A DNA stretch of 64,000 nt from Lichenibacterium minor. Its GTDB lineage: Bacteria; Pseudomonadota; Alphaproteobacteria; Rhizobiales; Beijerinckiaceae. Location: positions 62,001 through 126,000 of the forward strand of contig NZ_QYBB01000009.1 in assembly GCF_004137685.1 (NCBI RefSeq), in the 5' to 3' direction. The notes below the pieces were generated by a model. The model saw nothing but the letters and a program-made list of their open reading frames with translations, was not told the DNA's origin and ran no database searches. Both the position numbers and the translations under genes were made by a program. This document shows, piece by piece, positions 9,142 to 21,524 of the stretch. The stretch's first letter is position 1. Every line of letters starts with the position of its first letter.

Positions 9142-10234
9142 GCCCGCCGTTTCCCCCGGCGACACGCTGGGCATCCTCGGCGGCGGCCAGCTCGGCCGCA
9201 TGATCGCCATGGCGGCGGCCTCGCTCGGCCTGAAGAGCCACGTCTTCTGCCCCGACGCCGACAGCCCCGCCTTCGAGGTCGCCGACGCCCACACCATGGC
9301 GGATTACCGCGACGAGGCCGCGCTCGGCCGCTTCGCCAAATCGGTGTCGGTCGTCACCTACGAGTTCGAGAACGTCCCGGCCGAGACCGCGGCGGTGCTG
9401 GCGCGCCACGCCCCCGTGCGGCCGAACGGCGACGCGCTGAGGACCTCGCAGGACCGCCTGATCGAGAAACAGTTCATCCGCTCGCTCGGGCTCGAAACCG
9501 CGCCCTTCGTCGCCGTCGACGATCCCGGCGCCCTGGCCCGCGCCGTGGCCCAGCTCGGCCGGCCATCGATCCTGAAGACGCGCCGCTTCGGCTACGACGG
9601 CAAGGGCCAGGCCATGGTGCGCGAAGGCTCGGACCTCGCCGTGGTGTTCCGCTCGCTGGGGCAGAAGTCCATCCTCGAAGGCGTCGTGCCCTTCGTCCGC
9701 GAAGTGTCGATGATCGTGGCGCGCGGGGTCGACGGGGGTTTCCGCGCCTACGAGCTCAACGAGAACAACCATTCGGGCGGCATCCTGGCCACCACCACCC
9801 TGCCCGCCCGGGTGTCGCCGGACACGGAACGGCTCGCCGCCGAGATGGCGCGCCGCATCGCCGACGCGCTCGACTACGTCGGCGTGCTCACGGTCGAGAT
9901 GTTCGTGGTGCCGGGCCGGAACGGCGGGCCGGAGCGGCTCGTCGTCAACGAGATCGCGCCGCGGGTGCACAATTCCGGGCATTGGACGCTGGGCGGGGCC
10001 GCGACCTCGCAGTTCGAGCAGCACGTGCGCGCCGTCTGCGGCTGGCCGCTCGGCTCCACGCAGCGCTTCGGCGCCATCCAGATGCGCAACCTCATCGGCG
10101 ACGACGTCGGCGCCTGGCGCACCATCCTGGCCGAGCCGGGGGCGAGCCTCCACCTGTACGGCAAGGCGCAGCCGCGGCCGGGGCGCAAGATGGGCCACGT
10201 GACGCGCGTGACGCCGGAGCCGCGGAAGGGCTGA
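9134..10234 (+). CDS. purK: N5-carboxyaminoimidazole ribonucleotide synthase
   Basis: 366 residues, ATP-grasp enzyme that carboxylates AIR using ATP and bicarbonate and feeds PurE. The N-terminal pre-ATP-grasp motif [10 protein letters not shown], the segment TYEFENVP, the central [13 protein letters not shown] loop and the [14 protein letters not shown] motif are all diagnostic. The start is a GTG at 9134 overlapping the end of purE. A GC hairpin (10237-10254, loop CGAA) directly follows the stop and may act as a weak terminator or stability element. Confidence 0.97.
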   Translation: MAEPAVSPGDTLGILGGGQLGRMIAMAAASLGLKSHVFCPDADSPAFEVADAHTMADYRDEAALGRFAKSVSVVTYEFENVPAETAAVLARHAPVRPNGDALRTSQDRLIEKQFIRSLGLETAPFVAVDDPGALARAVAQLGRPSILKTRRFGYDGKGQAMVREGSDLAVVFRSLGQKSILEGVVPFVREVSMIVARGVDGGFRAYELNENNHSGGILATTTLPARVSPDTERLAAEMARRIADALDYVGVLTVEMFVVPGRNGGPERLVVNEIAPRVHNSGHWTLGGAATSQFEQHVRAVCGWPLGSTQRFGAIQMRNLIGDDVGAWRTILAEPGASLHLYGKAQPRPGRKMGHVTRVTPEPRKG

Positions 10235-10542
10235 TCCGGCCGGCGAACCGGCCGCCACCGCCGCGGGCCCCTCGGTCCGCGCTGCCGGGCGAGCGACGCG
10301 GGACGCCCTGTCGGCGGCGCCGAAAGCCTTCGAAACGCGGGCCTGCACGACGGCTGCACAGATTGCATACAAAATCCGCAGGTCGCGCCAAAAAAGCAGC
10401 GGCGAACGGCGGTTGAGTCGTTTGCCGTCATGTCGTGTTTGAGTTAGACGAAAATCAGTCGACCGCCCTTCGAGGGCGGCGGGATCGGCGTGCCGCGGCC
10501 TCCCTCGGCCCGGGCCCGGTCGAGCACGGGAGGCGGACGCGA
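10235..10542. other. Intergenic region purK to oxidase subunit IV
   Basis: Just over 300 bp without a convincing gene. It holds a 7-bp hairpin with loop CGAA right after purK (10237-10254), a comparatively AT-rich patch at about 10360-10460 that is the likely promoter zone for the downstream operon (no confident -35/-10 pair could be assigned), and a 7-bp hairpin with loop TCG at 10463-10479 in the presumed leader. Open frames here in both directions are GC-bias artefacts. Confidence 0.5.
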
Positions 10543-10692
10543 ATGGCCACGCACGACGACGTTCCCATGAACCCCGAATACATGGATTACGCCGAGCACG
10601 AGCGGACCTACAGCGGCTTCATCACCGTCACGAAGTGGGGCGTGGTCGCGGTGGCGGGCCTCCTCGTCGTCCTGATGTTCTTCATCCTGTGA
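10543..10692 (+). CDS. aa3-type cytochrome c oxidase subunit IV (short bacterial form)
   Basis: 49 residues: a hydrophilic N-terminus containing MDYAEHERTY, then one transmembrane helix (WGVVAVAGLLVVLMFF). The H-x-x-T-Y(x)GF sequence before the helix is typical of the small bacterial subunit IV that packs on aa3 oxidase. The ATG at 10543 has a good GGGAGG ribosome site; the open frame upstream of it is not protein-like. It lies 119 bp upstream of pntAA rather than with the other oxidase genes at 45.5-52.4 kb. I recall the same placement in other Hyphomicrobiales. Confidence 0.85.
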   Translation: MATHDDVPMNPEYMDYAEHERTYSGFITVTKWGVVAVAGLLVVLMFFIL

Positions 10693-10811
10693 CGGTCCGG
10701 CGCCCGAGCGGCGCCGATGCGACCCCGCCCGACTTCATGAGGGCGCGAAACGGGATCGCGCGCGGTCCCCGACGCGATCCCGCCGACATCCCCGTGCCTG
10801 AGGAACCAACG

Positions 10812-11963
10812 ATGCGCATCGCCGTGCCCGCCGAGACGGCGGAAGAGCCGAGGGTCGCCGCCACGCCGGAAACGGTGAAGAAGCTGATCGCGCTGGGCGG
10901 CACCGTCGCGGTGCAGAGCGGTGCCGGCAGGTCGTCCGGCCTCACCGACGAGGCGTTCCGCGCCGCCGGCGCGAGCGTCGAGCCCGATGCCGCCGCGACG
11001 CTGAAGGACGCCGACGTGGTCCTGAAGGTGCGCCGCCCCGAGGCCGCCGACCTCCCCCATTACAAGCGCGGCGCCGCCGTGCTGGCCATCATGGACCCCT
11101 ACGGCCAGGACGCGGCCCTGAAGGCCATGGCGGAGGCCGGCCTCAACGCCTTCTCGATGGAGCTGATGCCGCGCATCACCCGCGCCCAGGTGATGGACGT
11201 GCTGTCGTCCCAGGCCAACCTCGCCGGCTACCGCGCCGTGATCGACGCCGCCGAGCAGTACGGACGCGCCTTCCCGATGATGATGACGGCCGCCGGCACG
11301 GTGCCCGCCGCCAAGGTGTTCATCATGGGCGTCGGCGTGGCGGGCCTGCAGGCGATCGCGACGGCGCGGCGCCTGGGCGCCATCGTCACCGCCACGGACG
11401 TGCGGCCCGCCACCAAGGAGCAGGTGGAATCGCTCGGCGCCAAGTTCGTCGCGGTCGAGAACGAGGAGTTCAAGAACGCCGAAACGGCCGGCGGCTACGC
11501 CAAGGCCATGTCGGACGACTACCAGCGCCAGCAGAACGAGCTGGTGGCGACCCACATCGCCAAGCAGGACATCGTCATCACCACGGCACTGATCCCGGGC
11601 CGCCCGGCCCCGAAGCTCGTCACCGCCGGCATGGTGAAGAGCATGAAGCCCGGCTCGGTGGTGTTCGACATGGCGGTGGAGCGCGGCGGCAATTGCGAGC
11701 TGTCGAAGCCCGGCGAGGTGGTGGACGCGGACGGCGTCAAGGTCGTGGGCTACCTCAACGTGCCGGGGCGCCTCGCCGCCACGGCGTCGAGCCTCTACGC
11801 CCGCAACCTTTACGCCTTCCTGGAAACGCTGGTGTCGAAGGACACCAAGGCGCTCGCCATCGATTGGACCGACGAGCTGGTGAAGGCCACGGCGCTCACC
11901 CGCGACGGGGCGGTCGCGCATCCGAACTTCGCCCCCAAGCCCGCCGAACCCGCCATCGTCTGA
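10812..11963 (+). CDS. pntAA: NAD(P) transhydrogenase subunit alpha part 1
   Basis: 383 residues, the soluble NAD(H)-binding domain I of the proton-translocating transhydrogenase. It starts MRIAVPAE and includes the [12 protein letters not shown] region, the Rossmann motif [20 protein letters not shown] with the following [11 protein letters not shown] strand, and a C-terminal [10 protein letters not shown] segment. The enzyme transfers hydride from NADH to NADP using the proton gradient. The alpha subunit is split into two genes (pntAA and pntAB), as is usual in alphaproteobacteria. The ATG at 10812 replaces longer in-frame starts that lack homology. Confidence 0.96.
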   Translation: MRIAVPAETAEEPRVAATPETVKKLIALGGTVAVQSGAGRSSGLTDEAFRAAGASVEPDAAATLKDADVVLKVRRPEAADLPHYKRGAAVLAIMDPYGQDAALKAMAEAGLNAFSMELMPRITRAQVMDVLSSQANLAGYRAVIDAAEQYGRAFPMMMTAAGTVPAAKVFIMGVGVAGLQAIATARRLGAIVTATDVRPATKEQVESLGAKFVAVENEEFKNAETAGGYAKAMSDDYQRQQNELVATHIAKQDIVITTALIPGRPAPKLVTAGMVKSMKPGSVVFDMAVERGGNCELSKPGEVVDADGVKVVGYLNVPGRLAATASSLYARNLYAFLETLVSKDTKALAIDWTDELVKATALTRDGAVAHPNFAPKPAEPAIV

Positions 11964-12057
11964 CCGGCGGCCGCGCCGGCCGCCCCTAAGCTTCGAGCCG
12001 ACCCGTCGGTTCCCCTCCCGTTTTCCCCCCGACCCTCCCACCGACGAGGACGCGCCG

Positions 12058-12507
12058 ATGGCGGCCGACACCCAACAGATGCTCTACGAGAAGGCGCAGG
12101 CCGCCGCCGACATCGCCCAGCAGGCCGCCCTTTCGGCGCGCGCCTACGCGGACGGGATCGGCCACGGCGCAGCCGGCGCCGTGCATGCCGCCACGGGCGG
12201 GGCGGTCGACCCCTTCGTGTTCCAGCTCGCCATCTTCGCCATGGCGTGCTTCGTCGGCTACTACGTGGTGTGGGCCGTGACGCCGGCGCTGCACACGCCG
12301 CTGATGTCCGTCACCAACGCCATCTCGTCGGTGATCGTGGTGGGCGCCCTGCTGTCGATCGGCGTCGGCGTGACGCCCGACAACTGGGGCGGCGCGGTGG
12401 CGGCCCGCATCTTCGGCTTCATCGCCCTGGTGCTGGCCTCGGTGAACATCTTCGGCGGCTTCCTGGTCACCGAGCGCATGCTCGGCATGTACAAGAAGAA
12501 GGGCTGA
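12058..12507 (+). CDS. pntAB: NAD(P) transhydrogenase subunit alpha part 2
   Basis: 149 residues. After a polar, Ala-rich N-terminus of about 55 residues come the membrane helices of the transhydrogenase alpha subunit. The conserved [20 protein letters not shown] segment lines the proton channel, and the end [17 protein letters not shown] is a typical C-terminus. It forms the membrane domain II together with PntB. Middle gene of the pnt operon: 94 bp after pntAA and 5 bp before pntB. Confidence 0.96.
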   Translation: MAADTQQMLYEKAQAAADIAQQAALSARAYADGIGHGAAGAVHAATGGAVDPFVFQLAIFAMACFVGYYVVWAVTPALHTPLMSVTNAISSVIVVGALLSIGVGVTPDNWGGAVAARIFGFIALVLASVNIFGGFLVTERMLGMYKKKG

Positions 12508-12512
12508 GCGCC

Positions 12513-13910
12513 ATGGGAGCCAACCTCGCCGGCCTGCTCTACCTCGTTTCGGGCATCCTGTTCATCCTGGCGCTGCGCGGACTGTCCTCGCCCGCCACCT
12601 CGCGCCAGGGCAACCGCTTCGGCATCGCCGGCATGACCATCGCGGTGGTCACGACGCTGTGGTACCGGCCGCCGGCGGACGCCTTCGCGTGGCTGATGGT
12701 GATCGTCGGCCTCGGCGCCGGCGCCGGCATCGGCGCCTGGAAGGCGCGCTCGGTCAAGATGACCGACATGCCCCAGCTCGTGGCGCTGTTCCACGCGCTC
12801 GTCGGCCTCGCGGCCGTCACCACGGCGGCGGGCGCCCTCTACGCTCCCCAGGCCTTCGGCATCGGCGTGCCGGGCGCCATCGAGGGCCACAGCCTGGTCG
12901 AGATGTCGATCGGCGCCGCCATCGGGGCGCTGACCTTCACGGGCTCGGTGATCGCCTTCGCCAAGCTCGACGGCCGCATGTCGGGCAAGCCCATCATGCT
13001 GCCCAACCGCCACGCCATCAACATCGGCCTCGGCGTGCTGGTGCTGGCGCTGATCGTGTACTTCGTGGCGTCGAGTTCGGCGGTCGCGTTCTGGCTCATC
13101 GTGCTGGCGGCGCTGGCGCTCGGCGTGCTGCTGATCGTGCCGATCGGCGGCGCCGACATGCCGGTGGTGGTGTCCATGCTGAACAGCTATTCGGGCTGGG
13201 CGGCGGCCGGCATCGGCTTCACGCTGGGCAACCTCGCGCTGATCATCACCGGTGCGCTGGTGGGCTCGTCGGGCGCGATCCTCAGCTACATCATGTGCAA
13301 GGGCATGAACCGCTCCTTCGTGAGCGTCATCCTCGGCGGCTTCGGCGGCGAAACGGCCTCGGCCGGCGGCGCCGTCGAGACCCGCCCCGTCAAGCAGGGC
13401 TCGGCCGAGGACGCGGCCTACATCATGAAGAACGCGTCCAAGGTCATCATCGTGCCGGGCTACGGCATGGCGGTGGCCCAGGCCCAGCACGCGCTCCGCG
13501 AGATGGCCGACATGCTGAAGAAGGAGGGCGTCGAGGTGAAATACGCCATCCATCCCGTGGCGGGCCGCATGCCGGGGCACATGAACGTGCTGCTGGCGGA
13601 AGCCTCCGTGCCCTACGACGAGGTGTTCGAGCTCGAGGACATCAACTCGGAATTCGCGCAGGCCGACGTCGCCTTCGTGATCGGCGCCAACGACGTCACC
13701 AACCCGTCGGCCAAGACCGACAAGGCGTCGCCCATCTACGGCATGCCGGTGCTCGACGTGGAGAAGGCCAAGACCGTGCTGTTCATCAAGCGCGGCATGG
13801 GGTCGGGCTATGCCGGCGTCGAGAACGAGCTGTTCTTCCGCGACAACACGATGATGCTGTTCGCGGACGCGAAGAAGATGGTCGACACCATCATCAAGAA
13901 CCTCGACTGA
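12513..13910 (+). CDS. pntB: NAD(P) transhydrogenase subunit beta
   Basis: 465 residues. The first half contains multiple membrane helices with MLPNRHAINIGLG and PVVVSMLNSYSGWAAAGIGF. The second half is the NADP(H)-binding domain III with VPGYGMAVAQAQHALRE and VIGANDVTNPSA. It completes the transhydrogenase supplying NADPH. The ATG at 12513 follows the pntAB stop by 5 bp. Its stop codon is part of a palindromic element, and a strong terminator lies 130 bp further on. Confidence 0.97.
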   Translation: MGANLAGLLYLVSGILFILALRGLSSPATSRQGNRFGIAGMTIAVVTTLWYRPPADAFAWLMVIVGLGAGAGIGAWKARSVKMTDMPQLVALFHALVGLAAVTTAAGALYAPQAFGIGVPGAIEGHSLVEMSIGAAIGALTFTGSVIAFAKLDGRMSGKPIMLPNRHAINIGLGVLVLALIVYFVASSSAVAFWLIVLAALALGVLLIVPIGGADMPVVVSMLNSYSGWAAAGIGFTLGNLALIITGALVGSSGAILSYIMCKGMNRSFVSVILGGFGGETASAGGAVETRPVKQGSAEDAAYIMKNASKVIIVPGYGMAVAQAQHALREMADMLKKEGVEVKYAIHPVAGRMPGHMNVLLAEASVPYDEVFELEDINSEFAQADVAFVIGANDVTNPSAKTDKASPIYGMPVLDVEKAKTVLFIKRGMGSGYAGVENELFFRDNTMMLFADAKKMVDTIIKNLD

Positions 13911-14010
13911 TACGGCATCCGGCTGAATAGGCCGGAGCCGTATCACAAGCCCGCGCGGCGCTTGAGCGAAGCCGGCTTCCGCGCCGCGAAGCAATCTCGC
14001 GGAAGCCGTA
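13908..14010. repeat. Two tandem palindromic elements after pntB
   Basis: The first palindrome has arms TGATACGGC (13908-13916) and GCCGTATCA (13937-13945) with an inner CCGGC/GCCGG pair, and starts on the pntB stop codon. The second has arms GGCTTCCGCG (13974-13983) and CGCGGAAGCC (13998-14007), followed by GTATGA. Both carry the string GCCGTAT at the right edge, suggesting related copies of one intergenic repeat. No coding potential. Confidence 0.7.
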
Positions 14011-14040
14011 TGACGGCATCTGCCTTCGACCGAAAGGTCA

Positions 14041-14072
14041 GGCCGCCGACGGGCTCCGTCGGCGGCCTTTTT
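14041..14072 (+). terminator. Rho-independent terminator of the pnt operon
   Basis: A perfect 12-bp GC stem (14041-14052 with 14056-14067) with a 3-nt loop is followed by five T residues on the plus strand. It lies 130 bp after the pntB stop, and the sulfotransferase gene converges on it from the other side. Confidence 0.92.
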
Positions 14073-14153
14073 CATGGACGGCGTCCCGGCCTTCGGCCGG
14101 CCCCGACGACTGGGACAGGCGGGACATCCCTCCACCGCCGCGAGCGGGGCGGG

Positions 14154-14863
14154 TCATCCGCCCGGCGGCGCGTCCATCGCGTCCCGGTCCCCGTATTCCG
14201 CGAGGAACCGCGCCCGCCATTCGGCGCTGACGCCGTCGCGCTGCACCGCCACGGCGATGCGCTCGGGGGCGGCGGCGACCGGCCCCTCGACCCCGACGAG
14301 GCGCGCCACGGCGTCCACCGTCGCTTCGGGCGCCAGCAGCGCGTCCTCGTAGACGAGGCGGAGCGGCGCGATGCCGTTGCGGGCGAAGAAGAGCTGCCAG
14401 CGTGCGTCCTGGGCGACGGTTTCGCGCATCGCGCCCAGGATGGCCGCCCCGTCGTAGCGCGGCTCGGCCGCGGCCGGCATCGTCGAGCGCCACTGCAGCG
14501 TCTGGTTCACGCGGGCGCGGGAGATCGCCTGCCCGAGGAGATCGCGCCGCCCGAGGTGGACGAAGCGCAGGTCCGGAAACCACGCGGTCCAGCGCAGGCG
14601 CACCGACAGGCCGTCGAGCTGCATCGGGTAGATCTTGAAGCCATAGACCCCGTTCGGCGTGGAGCCGTGCTCCAGCGCGAAGGCGGCCTGCTCGCGGACC
14701 GCTTCGGGATAGCCGGCGCCCAGCACGCGCTTCTGGAACTTCGTCGAAAAATATTCCGCCGGCCGGCCGAGCCGCCCGGTGCCGGCCAACAGCTCGGCCA
14801 GCCAGGTACTGCCGGAGCGGATGGTCGTGCAGACGGCATAGCCCCGCCGCGCGGCGTCCGGCA

Positions 14864-14864
<1 letters not shown>
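14154..14864 (-). CDS. Stf0/NodH-type sulfotransferase family protein
   Basis: 236 residues. The 5'-phosphosulfate loop of PAPS-dependent sulfotransferases is visible at the N-terminus (CTTIRSGSTWLAELL). The KFQKRVL, GFKIYPMQ and LRFVHLGRRDLLGQAIS segments match the Stf0 family, which sulfates glycolipids such as trehalose or lipopolysaccharide. The acceptor is unknown here. The start ATG overlaps the stop of the upstream hybrid kinase gene as ATGA, so the two are expected to be translationally coupled. A sulfotransferase as the last gene behind a sensor kinase and an efflux set is unusual. Confidence 0.85.
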
Positions 14865-17779
<2,915 letters not shown>

Positions 17780-17904
17780 CCGTCGGGCCCGTCGGTGGAC
17801 GGCTCCCGGTCCGATCGTCGAAGCCCGCCGGCGGGCTCCGGGCCTGCGCGACCCTGCCCTCCCTTATCACGCCGCGCCGGAATCCGGTTCCCCCCGACGT
17901 CCCG

Positions 17905-19104
17905 TCAGGGTTTCCCGGGCGTTCCCGTCCCGGCGGCGCCCGACCCCGGGCCGCCGAGCGGGCCGCCGGCTTTCGCGATCGGCGCCGTGAAGGTGATGGC
18001 GTTCTGCGGGCTCGGCGACGGGGGCGCCGTGACGGACAGGGGGCCGGGCTGGCCGCCGTCCGGCCCGCCCGCGCCGGGCTTCGAGCCGGTGTCGGCGACC
18101 GGCGTGGCGCGGGAGCCCGGGGGCACGTCGATCTCCACCGTGGCGGTCATGCCCTGGACGAGCCGCACGGTCGGCGGCACGCTGTCGATGTGGATGCGAA
18201 CCGGCACGCGCTGGGCCAGCCGCACCCAGGTGAAGATGGGGTTGACGGTGGCGAGCCCGCTGCCGCCCGGCGTGGCGTTGGAGACCACGATGCCGCGCGC
18301 CAGCGAATCCACGTGGCCGAGCACGACCTGCTTGTAGCCGAGCAGGTAGATTTTGGCGGGATCGCCTTCGCGGATCGGCGCGATGGTGGTTTCCTCGAAA
18401 TAGCCGTCGACCCAGAAGCTGTCGGCATCGACGACCGACAGCGCGGTCGCACCCGTGGTGGCGTAGTTGCCCTGCTGCGTCAGCAGGTTCGTCACCCAGC
18501 CGTTGACCGGCGAGCGGATCTCGGTGCGGTCCATGTTGATCTTCGCGCGGTCGAGGTTGGCCTTCTGCTGCTCGACGTCGGCCTGGGCCATCCTGGCCGA
18601 CGACACGTATTGTTCCTTCTGCTCGGGCGTGGTGGCGAGGTCGGTGAGCTGCAGGCGCCGCGCCGCCTGGGACTGCTTGTTGACGTAGTCGGCCTGGGCC
18701 TGGTCCAGCGCGGCCTGCGACAGGTCCACGGCGACGCGATAGTCCTGCGGGTCGATCTTCATCAGGACGTCGCCCTTGTGGACGAACTGGTTGTCGTGCA
18801 CCGGCAGGTCGACGATCTGCCCCGCCACCTCCGGCGCCACGGCGACGACGTAGACCCGCACGGCCCCGTCGCGCGTCCAGGGCGATGCCATGTAGGCGTT
18901 CCACAGGAGCCAGCAGGCGTAGGCCGCCACGGCGGCGACGCACAGCGTGACCAGCACGGGCAGGATGCGCCGGCCCCGCCGCCGCGGGGGCCGGTCGTCG
19001 CCGTCCCCCGTCGACGCCCGCTCGCCCCCCTGCCGCCCGGCCCGGCCCGGGGGGGCATCGCGCTCGTCCTCGCGCGACGGGGCGCGGGATGTGACCTCGG
19101 ACAT
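17905..19104 (-). CDS. HlyD-family membrane fusion protein (AaeA/EmrA-like)
   Basis: 399 residues. A charged, Arg/Gly-rich cytoplasmic N-terminus of about 45 residues precedes one TM helix (ILPVLVTLCVAAVAAYACWLLW). Then come the beta-barrel/lipoyl halves: VAPEVAGQIVDLPVHDNQ before the coiled-coil hairpin, and RTEIRSPVNGWVTNLL after it. This is the periplasmic adaptor of a tripartite pump. The C-terminal 70 residues are Pro/Gly/Ser-rich and unlike the core family. It is 12 bp downstream of the AaeX-like gene and 230 bp after the FUSC pump gene, forming an aaeB-aaeX-aaeA-type set likely exporting aromatic acids. No outer-membrane factor gene is nearby. Confidence 0.9.
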   Translation of the reverse strand: MSEVTSRAPSREDERDAPPGRAGRQGGERASTGDGDDRPPRRRGRRILPVLVTLCVAAVAAYACWLLWNAYMASPWTRDGAVRVYVVAVAPEVAGQIVDLPVHDNQFVHKGDVLMKIDPQDYRVAVDLSQAALDQAQADYVNKQSQAARRLQLTDLATTPEQKEQYVSSARMAQADVEQQKANLDRAKINMDRTEIRSPVNGWVTNLLTQQGNYATTGATALSVVDADSFWVDGYFEETTIAPIREGDPAKIYLLGYKQVVLGHVDSLARGIVVSNATPGGSGLATVNPIFTWVRLAQRVPVRIHIDSVPPTVRLVQGMTATVEIDVPPGSRATPVADTGSKPGAGGPDGGQPGPLSVTAPPSPSPQNAITFTAPIAKAGGPLGGPGSGAAGTGTPGKP

Positions 19105-19116
19105 GCGGGTTGCGCC

Positions 19117-19335
19117 TCAGATGGGGAGCTTCAGCGCGCCCACCGCCAGCACAAGGGCGGTGAGCAGGATGAGGTAGACGGAAAACTCGAACAGCGCCGG
19201 GTGCCAGATCCAGCGGAACAGGCCGACCGCCACCGCCACCCGGCGCAGGCACAGGGTGGCGACGAGGGCCAGCAGCATCATGGGCACGATCGGCGCGACG
19301 TAAACGCCGAAGATGTCGATCTCGACGAAGCTCAC
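19117..19335 (-). CDS. DUF1656 (AaeX-like) small membrane protein
   Basis: 72 residues: VSFVEIDIFGVYVAP, then two predicted membrane helices, with the conserved WHPALFEFSVYLILL region. This matches the DUF1656 proteins always found between a FUSC permease and an HlyD adaptor. The GTG at 19335 is preceded by a strong GGGGAGG site and lies 5 bp after the FUSC gene stop. A much longer in-frame reading exists upstream but is antisense-type noise. The role in the pump is unknown; it is thought to assist the permease. Confidence 0.88.
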   Translation of the reverse strand: MSFVEIDIFGVYVAPIVPMMLLALVATLCLRRVAVAVGLFRWIWHPALFEFSVYLILLTALVLAVGALKLPI

Positions 19336-19340
19336 GGGCC

Positions 19341-21368
19341 TCACCTCCCCTCGAACTCGTGGCGATGCTGCCGCACCACGTCGCGGACGACCTGGATCGC
19401 GGTGGGGATGCGCAGGTCCGGCCGCGCGCCGCCTCCGGGCGACCGCTCCGCATCGACCGCGTCGAGCCCGCTCAGCATGCCGTCGACGTCGCCGTCGGCG
19501 AGCCGCGCCAGCGCGGCCCGCAGGCGGTCCCCTCCGCGGCCGGCGTCGGCCAGGTTGCGGAGCCGCAGCACCTGCAGGCCGGTCGACAGCGCCGCGACCA
19601 GCCGCGAGCCGTGGACGGGGTCGACGTCCTCCGGCATGGCGACCAGCCGGGCGTAGACCCGGCCCTGCCAGGCGTCCGGCGTGGGCGACCAGCGGCCCGA
19701 GGCGACGCGGCGGAGGTCGCGCAGGGTCAGGTCGACGAGGCGGTCGGCCCGCATCGCCCTCGGCACCGGCGGGATCAGCGCCAAAGCCAGGGCGCCGGCG
19801 AGGCAGCCGCCGACGATGCCGAGCGCCGAATTGTAGAAGCCCACCGTGTCGAAGGTGATCTGGTTCGTGGGTCCCACCAGCGGCACGAAGTTCATGGTGG
19901 CGGCGACGAAATAGGGCGCCAGCGCCGGCACGGTGGAAAGCGCCGCGAGCGGCACCAGGAAGCAGGCGAGGATGCCCGCCAGCGCGAAAAAGCTTTCGTG
20001 GTTGGGCAGGAGGGCGAAGTTCAGGATGGCTGCCAGCACGGCCGTGAACACCGTGCCGATGCCGAAGCCCAGGGCCGCCTTGCCGGACTTCTCCTGCTGG
20101 GGCGCCAGCAGGAGCACCGTCACGGCGAGAAACGTGACGGCGCCGAGCCCGCTCGGCCATTCCGTGAGGATCCAGAACGCGAGGCCTGCGCACACGGCGA
20201 GGAAGGTCCGGACGGCGTTGACCAGGGCTGGCAGGTAGTCGGCCACGACGAAGCCGGACGCGCGGGCGGGGGTTCGGGCCGCGGCGGGGTCGCGCAGCAG
20301 GGCGAGCCCGTTGGCGGCGGCGGCGAGCCCCAGCGCCAGTCTCGCCGCCGCATCGGCGAGCAGCCGCCGGGACACGTCGCCGTCGGGCTTCAGTTCGGCG
20401 AGGGCGCGCGCCGCCGCGACGTCCTGGCTCCGGTCGTCGGCCTCCGGCACGGTGCGGACGGGGCCGGGCTCGACCGGCGACGCGGCGGCGATCCCGCGCC
20501 AGGTTTCGGGCAGGCGCTCGGCGACGGGCCGGGCGCGCCGGCCCGCCTCCTCCCGCGGCAGGTGGACGAGGTGGCTTTCGGCGATGCGCCACCCCGACAG
20601 GGCGGCGAACAGGCCCGCCGTGGCATCCCGCAGGATCCGGGCGCGGTGGCGCAGCTCCGCATCCTCGCCGATCGCCTGGTCGATGAGGGGATCGAGCCCG
20701 GCCACGCGCGCGATCAGCGCCCGGCGGACCCGCGGGCCTTCGTCGACGTGGCGGGCGGGGTCCCACAGCAGGTCCCGGAAGTGGGACAGGATTTCGCGGC
20801 CGATCGCGTCCACGGACGCTGCGAGCTTCCCCCGCGACTGCCCGAGGTCCGACAGGCCCGTGACCGCCATGGCGCAGCCGATGCCGATGATGATCTCGGT
20901 GGCGCGGGTGACGGCGAGGTGGAAGGCCTGGCTCGGCTCGGAGATGGAGTCCCCGGCGATGATGGCCATCGTGTAGCCCGATAGCGCGAAGGCATAGGCT
21001 GAAAAGTTGCGCGTCAGCGTGTTGCCGAAGGAGCAGGCGGCGGTCCACAGCGCCATGGCGACGAGGAAGCCGATGCGGTTCTGCGGGAAGATGCCCGTCA
21101 GCACCACCGTGGCGGAAGCGCCCACCACGGTGCCGACCATGCGGAAGAAGCCCTTCCGCAGCGAGGCCCCGAGGACGGGCTGGCACACGATGCCGGCCGA
21201 GGTGCCGGCCCAGGACGGGTTGTCGAGTTCGAGCGCGAAGGCGATGAACAGGGCCAGCGAGACCGCCAGCGCCAGCCTGACGCCGTAGAGCACCTTCGGC
21301 ACCGCGGCTTCGATCCAGGCCGGCCAGCCGGCGTCGCCGTGATCCGCCGGGGTCGCGGGACTGGACAT
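19341..21368 (-). CDS. FUSC-family inner-membrane permease (AaeB-like)
   Basis: 675 residues with two blocks of about six helices each (roughly 25-170 and 355-510), separated and followed by cytoplasmic helical regions, the two-repeat design of FUSC/AaeB transporters. The family signature around PSWAGTSAGIVCQP and LRKGFFRMVGTVVGA is clear. It is the first gene of the pump set. E. coli AaeAB exports hydroxylated aromatic carboxylic acids, so a role in tolerance to aromatic acids is plausible. No LysR-type regulator (AaeR) lies next to it. Confidence 0.9.
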   Translation of the reverse strand: MSSPATPADHGDAGWPAWIEAAVPKVLYGVRLALAVSLALFIAFALELDNPSWAGTSAGIVCQPVLGASLRKGFFRMVGTVVGASATVVLTGIFPQNRIGFLVAMALWTAACSFGNTLTRNFSAYAFALSGYTMAIIAGDSISEPSQAFHLAVTRATEIIIGIGCAMAVTGLSDLGQSRGKLAASVDAIGREILSHFRDLLWDPARHVDEGPRVRRALIARVAGLDPLIDQAIGEDAELRHRARILRDATAGLFAALSGWRIAESHLVHLPREEAGRRARPVAERLPETWRGIAAASPVEPGPVRTVPEADDRSQDVAAARALAELKPDGDVSRRLLADAAARLALGLAAAANGLALLRDPAAARTPARASGFVVADYLPALVNAVRTFLAVCAGLAFWILTEWPSGLGAVTFLAVTVLLLAPQQEKSGKAALGFGIGTVFTAVLAAILNFALLPNHESFFALAGILACFLVPLAALSTVPALAPYFVAATMNFVPLVGPTNQITFDTVGFYNSALGIVGGCLAGALALALIPPVPRAMRADRLVDLTLRDLRRVASGRWSPTPDAWQGRVYARLVAMPEDVDPVHGSRLVAALSTGLQVLRLRNLADAGRGGDRLRAALARLADGDVDGMLSGLDAVDAERSPGGGARPDLRIPTAIQVVRDVVRQHRHEFEGR

Positions 21369-21484
21369 GCGTGCGGGACCACGGAAGGACGAGACCTGGA
21401 GTCTCCAAACGGCCCAGGCCCGGGATTGTTGCGCTGCCGGACGCCCTTCTCCCGACCCTTTCGCAAAGGCGATCGCCGGGAGGC

Positions 21485-21507
21485 GCGGCGGGCCTCTGAC
21501 CCGCCGC
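21485..21507 (-). terminator. GC hairpin downstream of the Tyr/Gly repeat gene
   Basis: An 8-bp perfect GC stem (21485-21492 with 21500-21507) with a 7-nt loop lies 18 bp past the stop of the Tyr/Gly repeat gene. No T-run follows on the minus strand, so it may only stabilise the 3' end or act with Rho. Confidence 0.45.
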
Positions 21508-21524
21508 TCCGATCATGCCAGGCT

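Noticed and set aside
10363..10368. TTGCAT as -35 box of the subunit IV/pnt operon
   Set aside because: No acceptable -10 hexamer at 16-18 nt distance; the region is reported only as a likely promoter zone.
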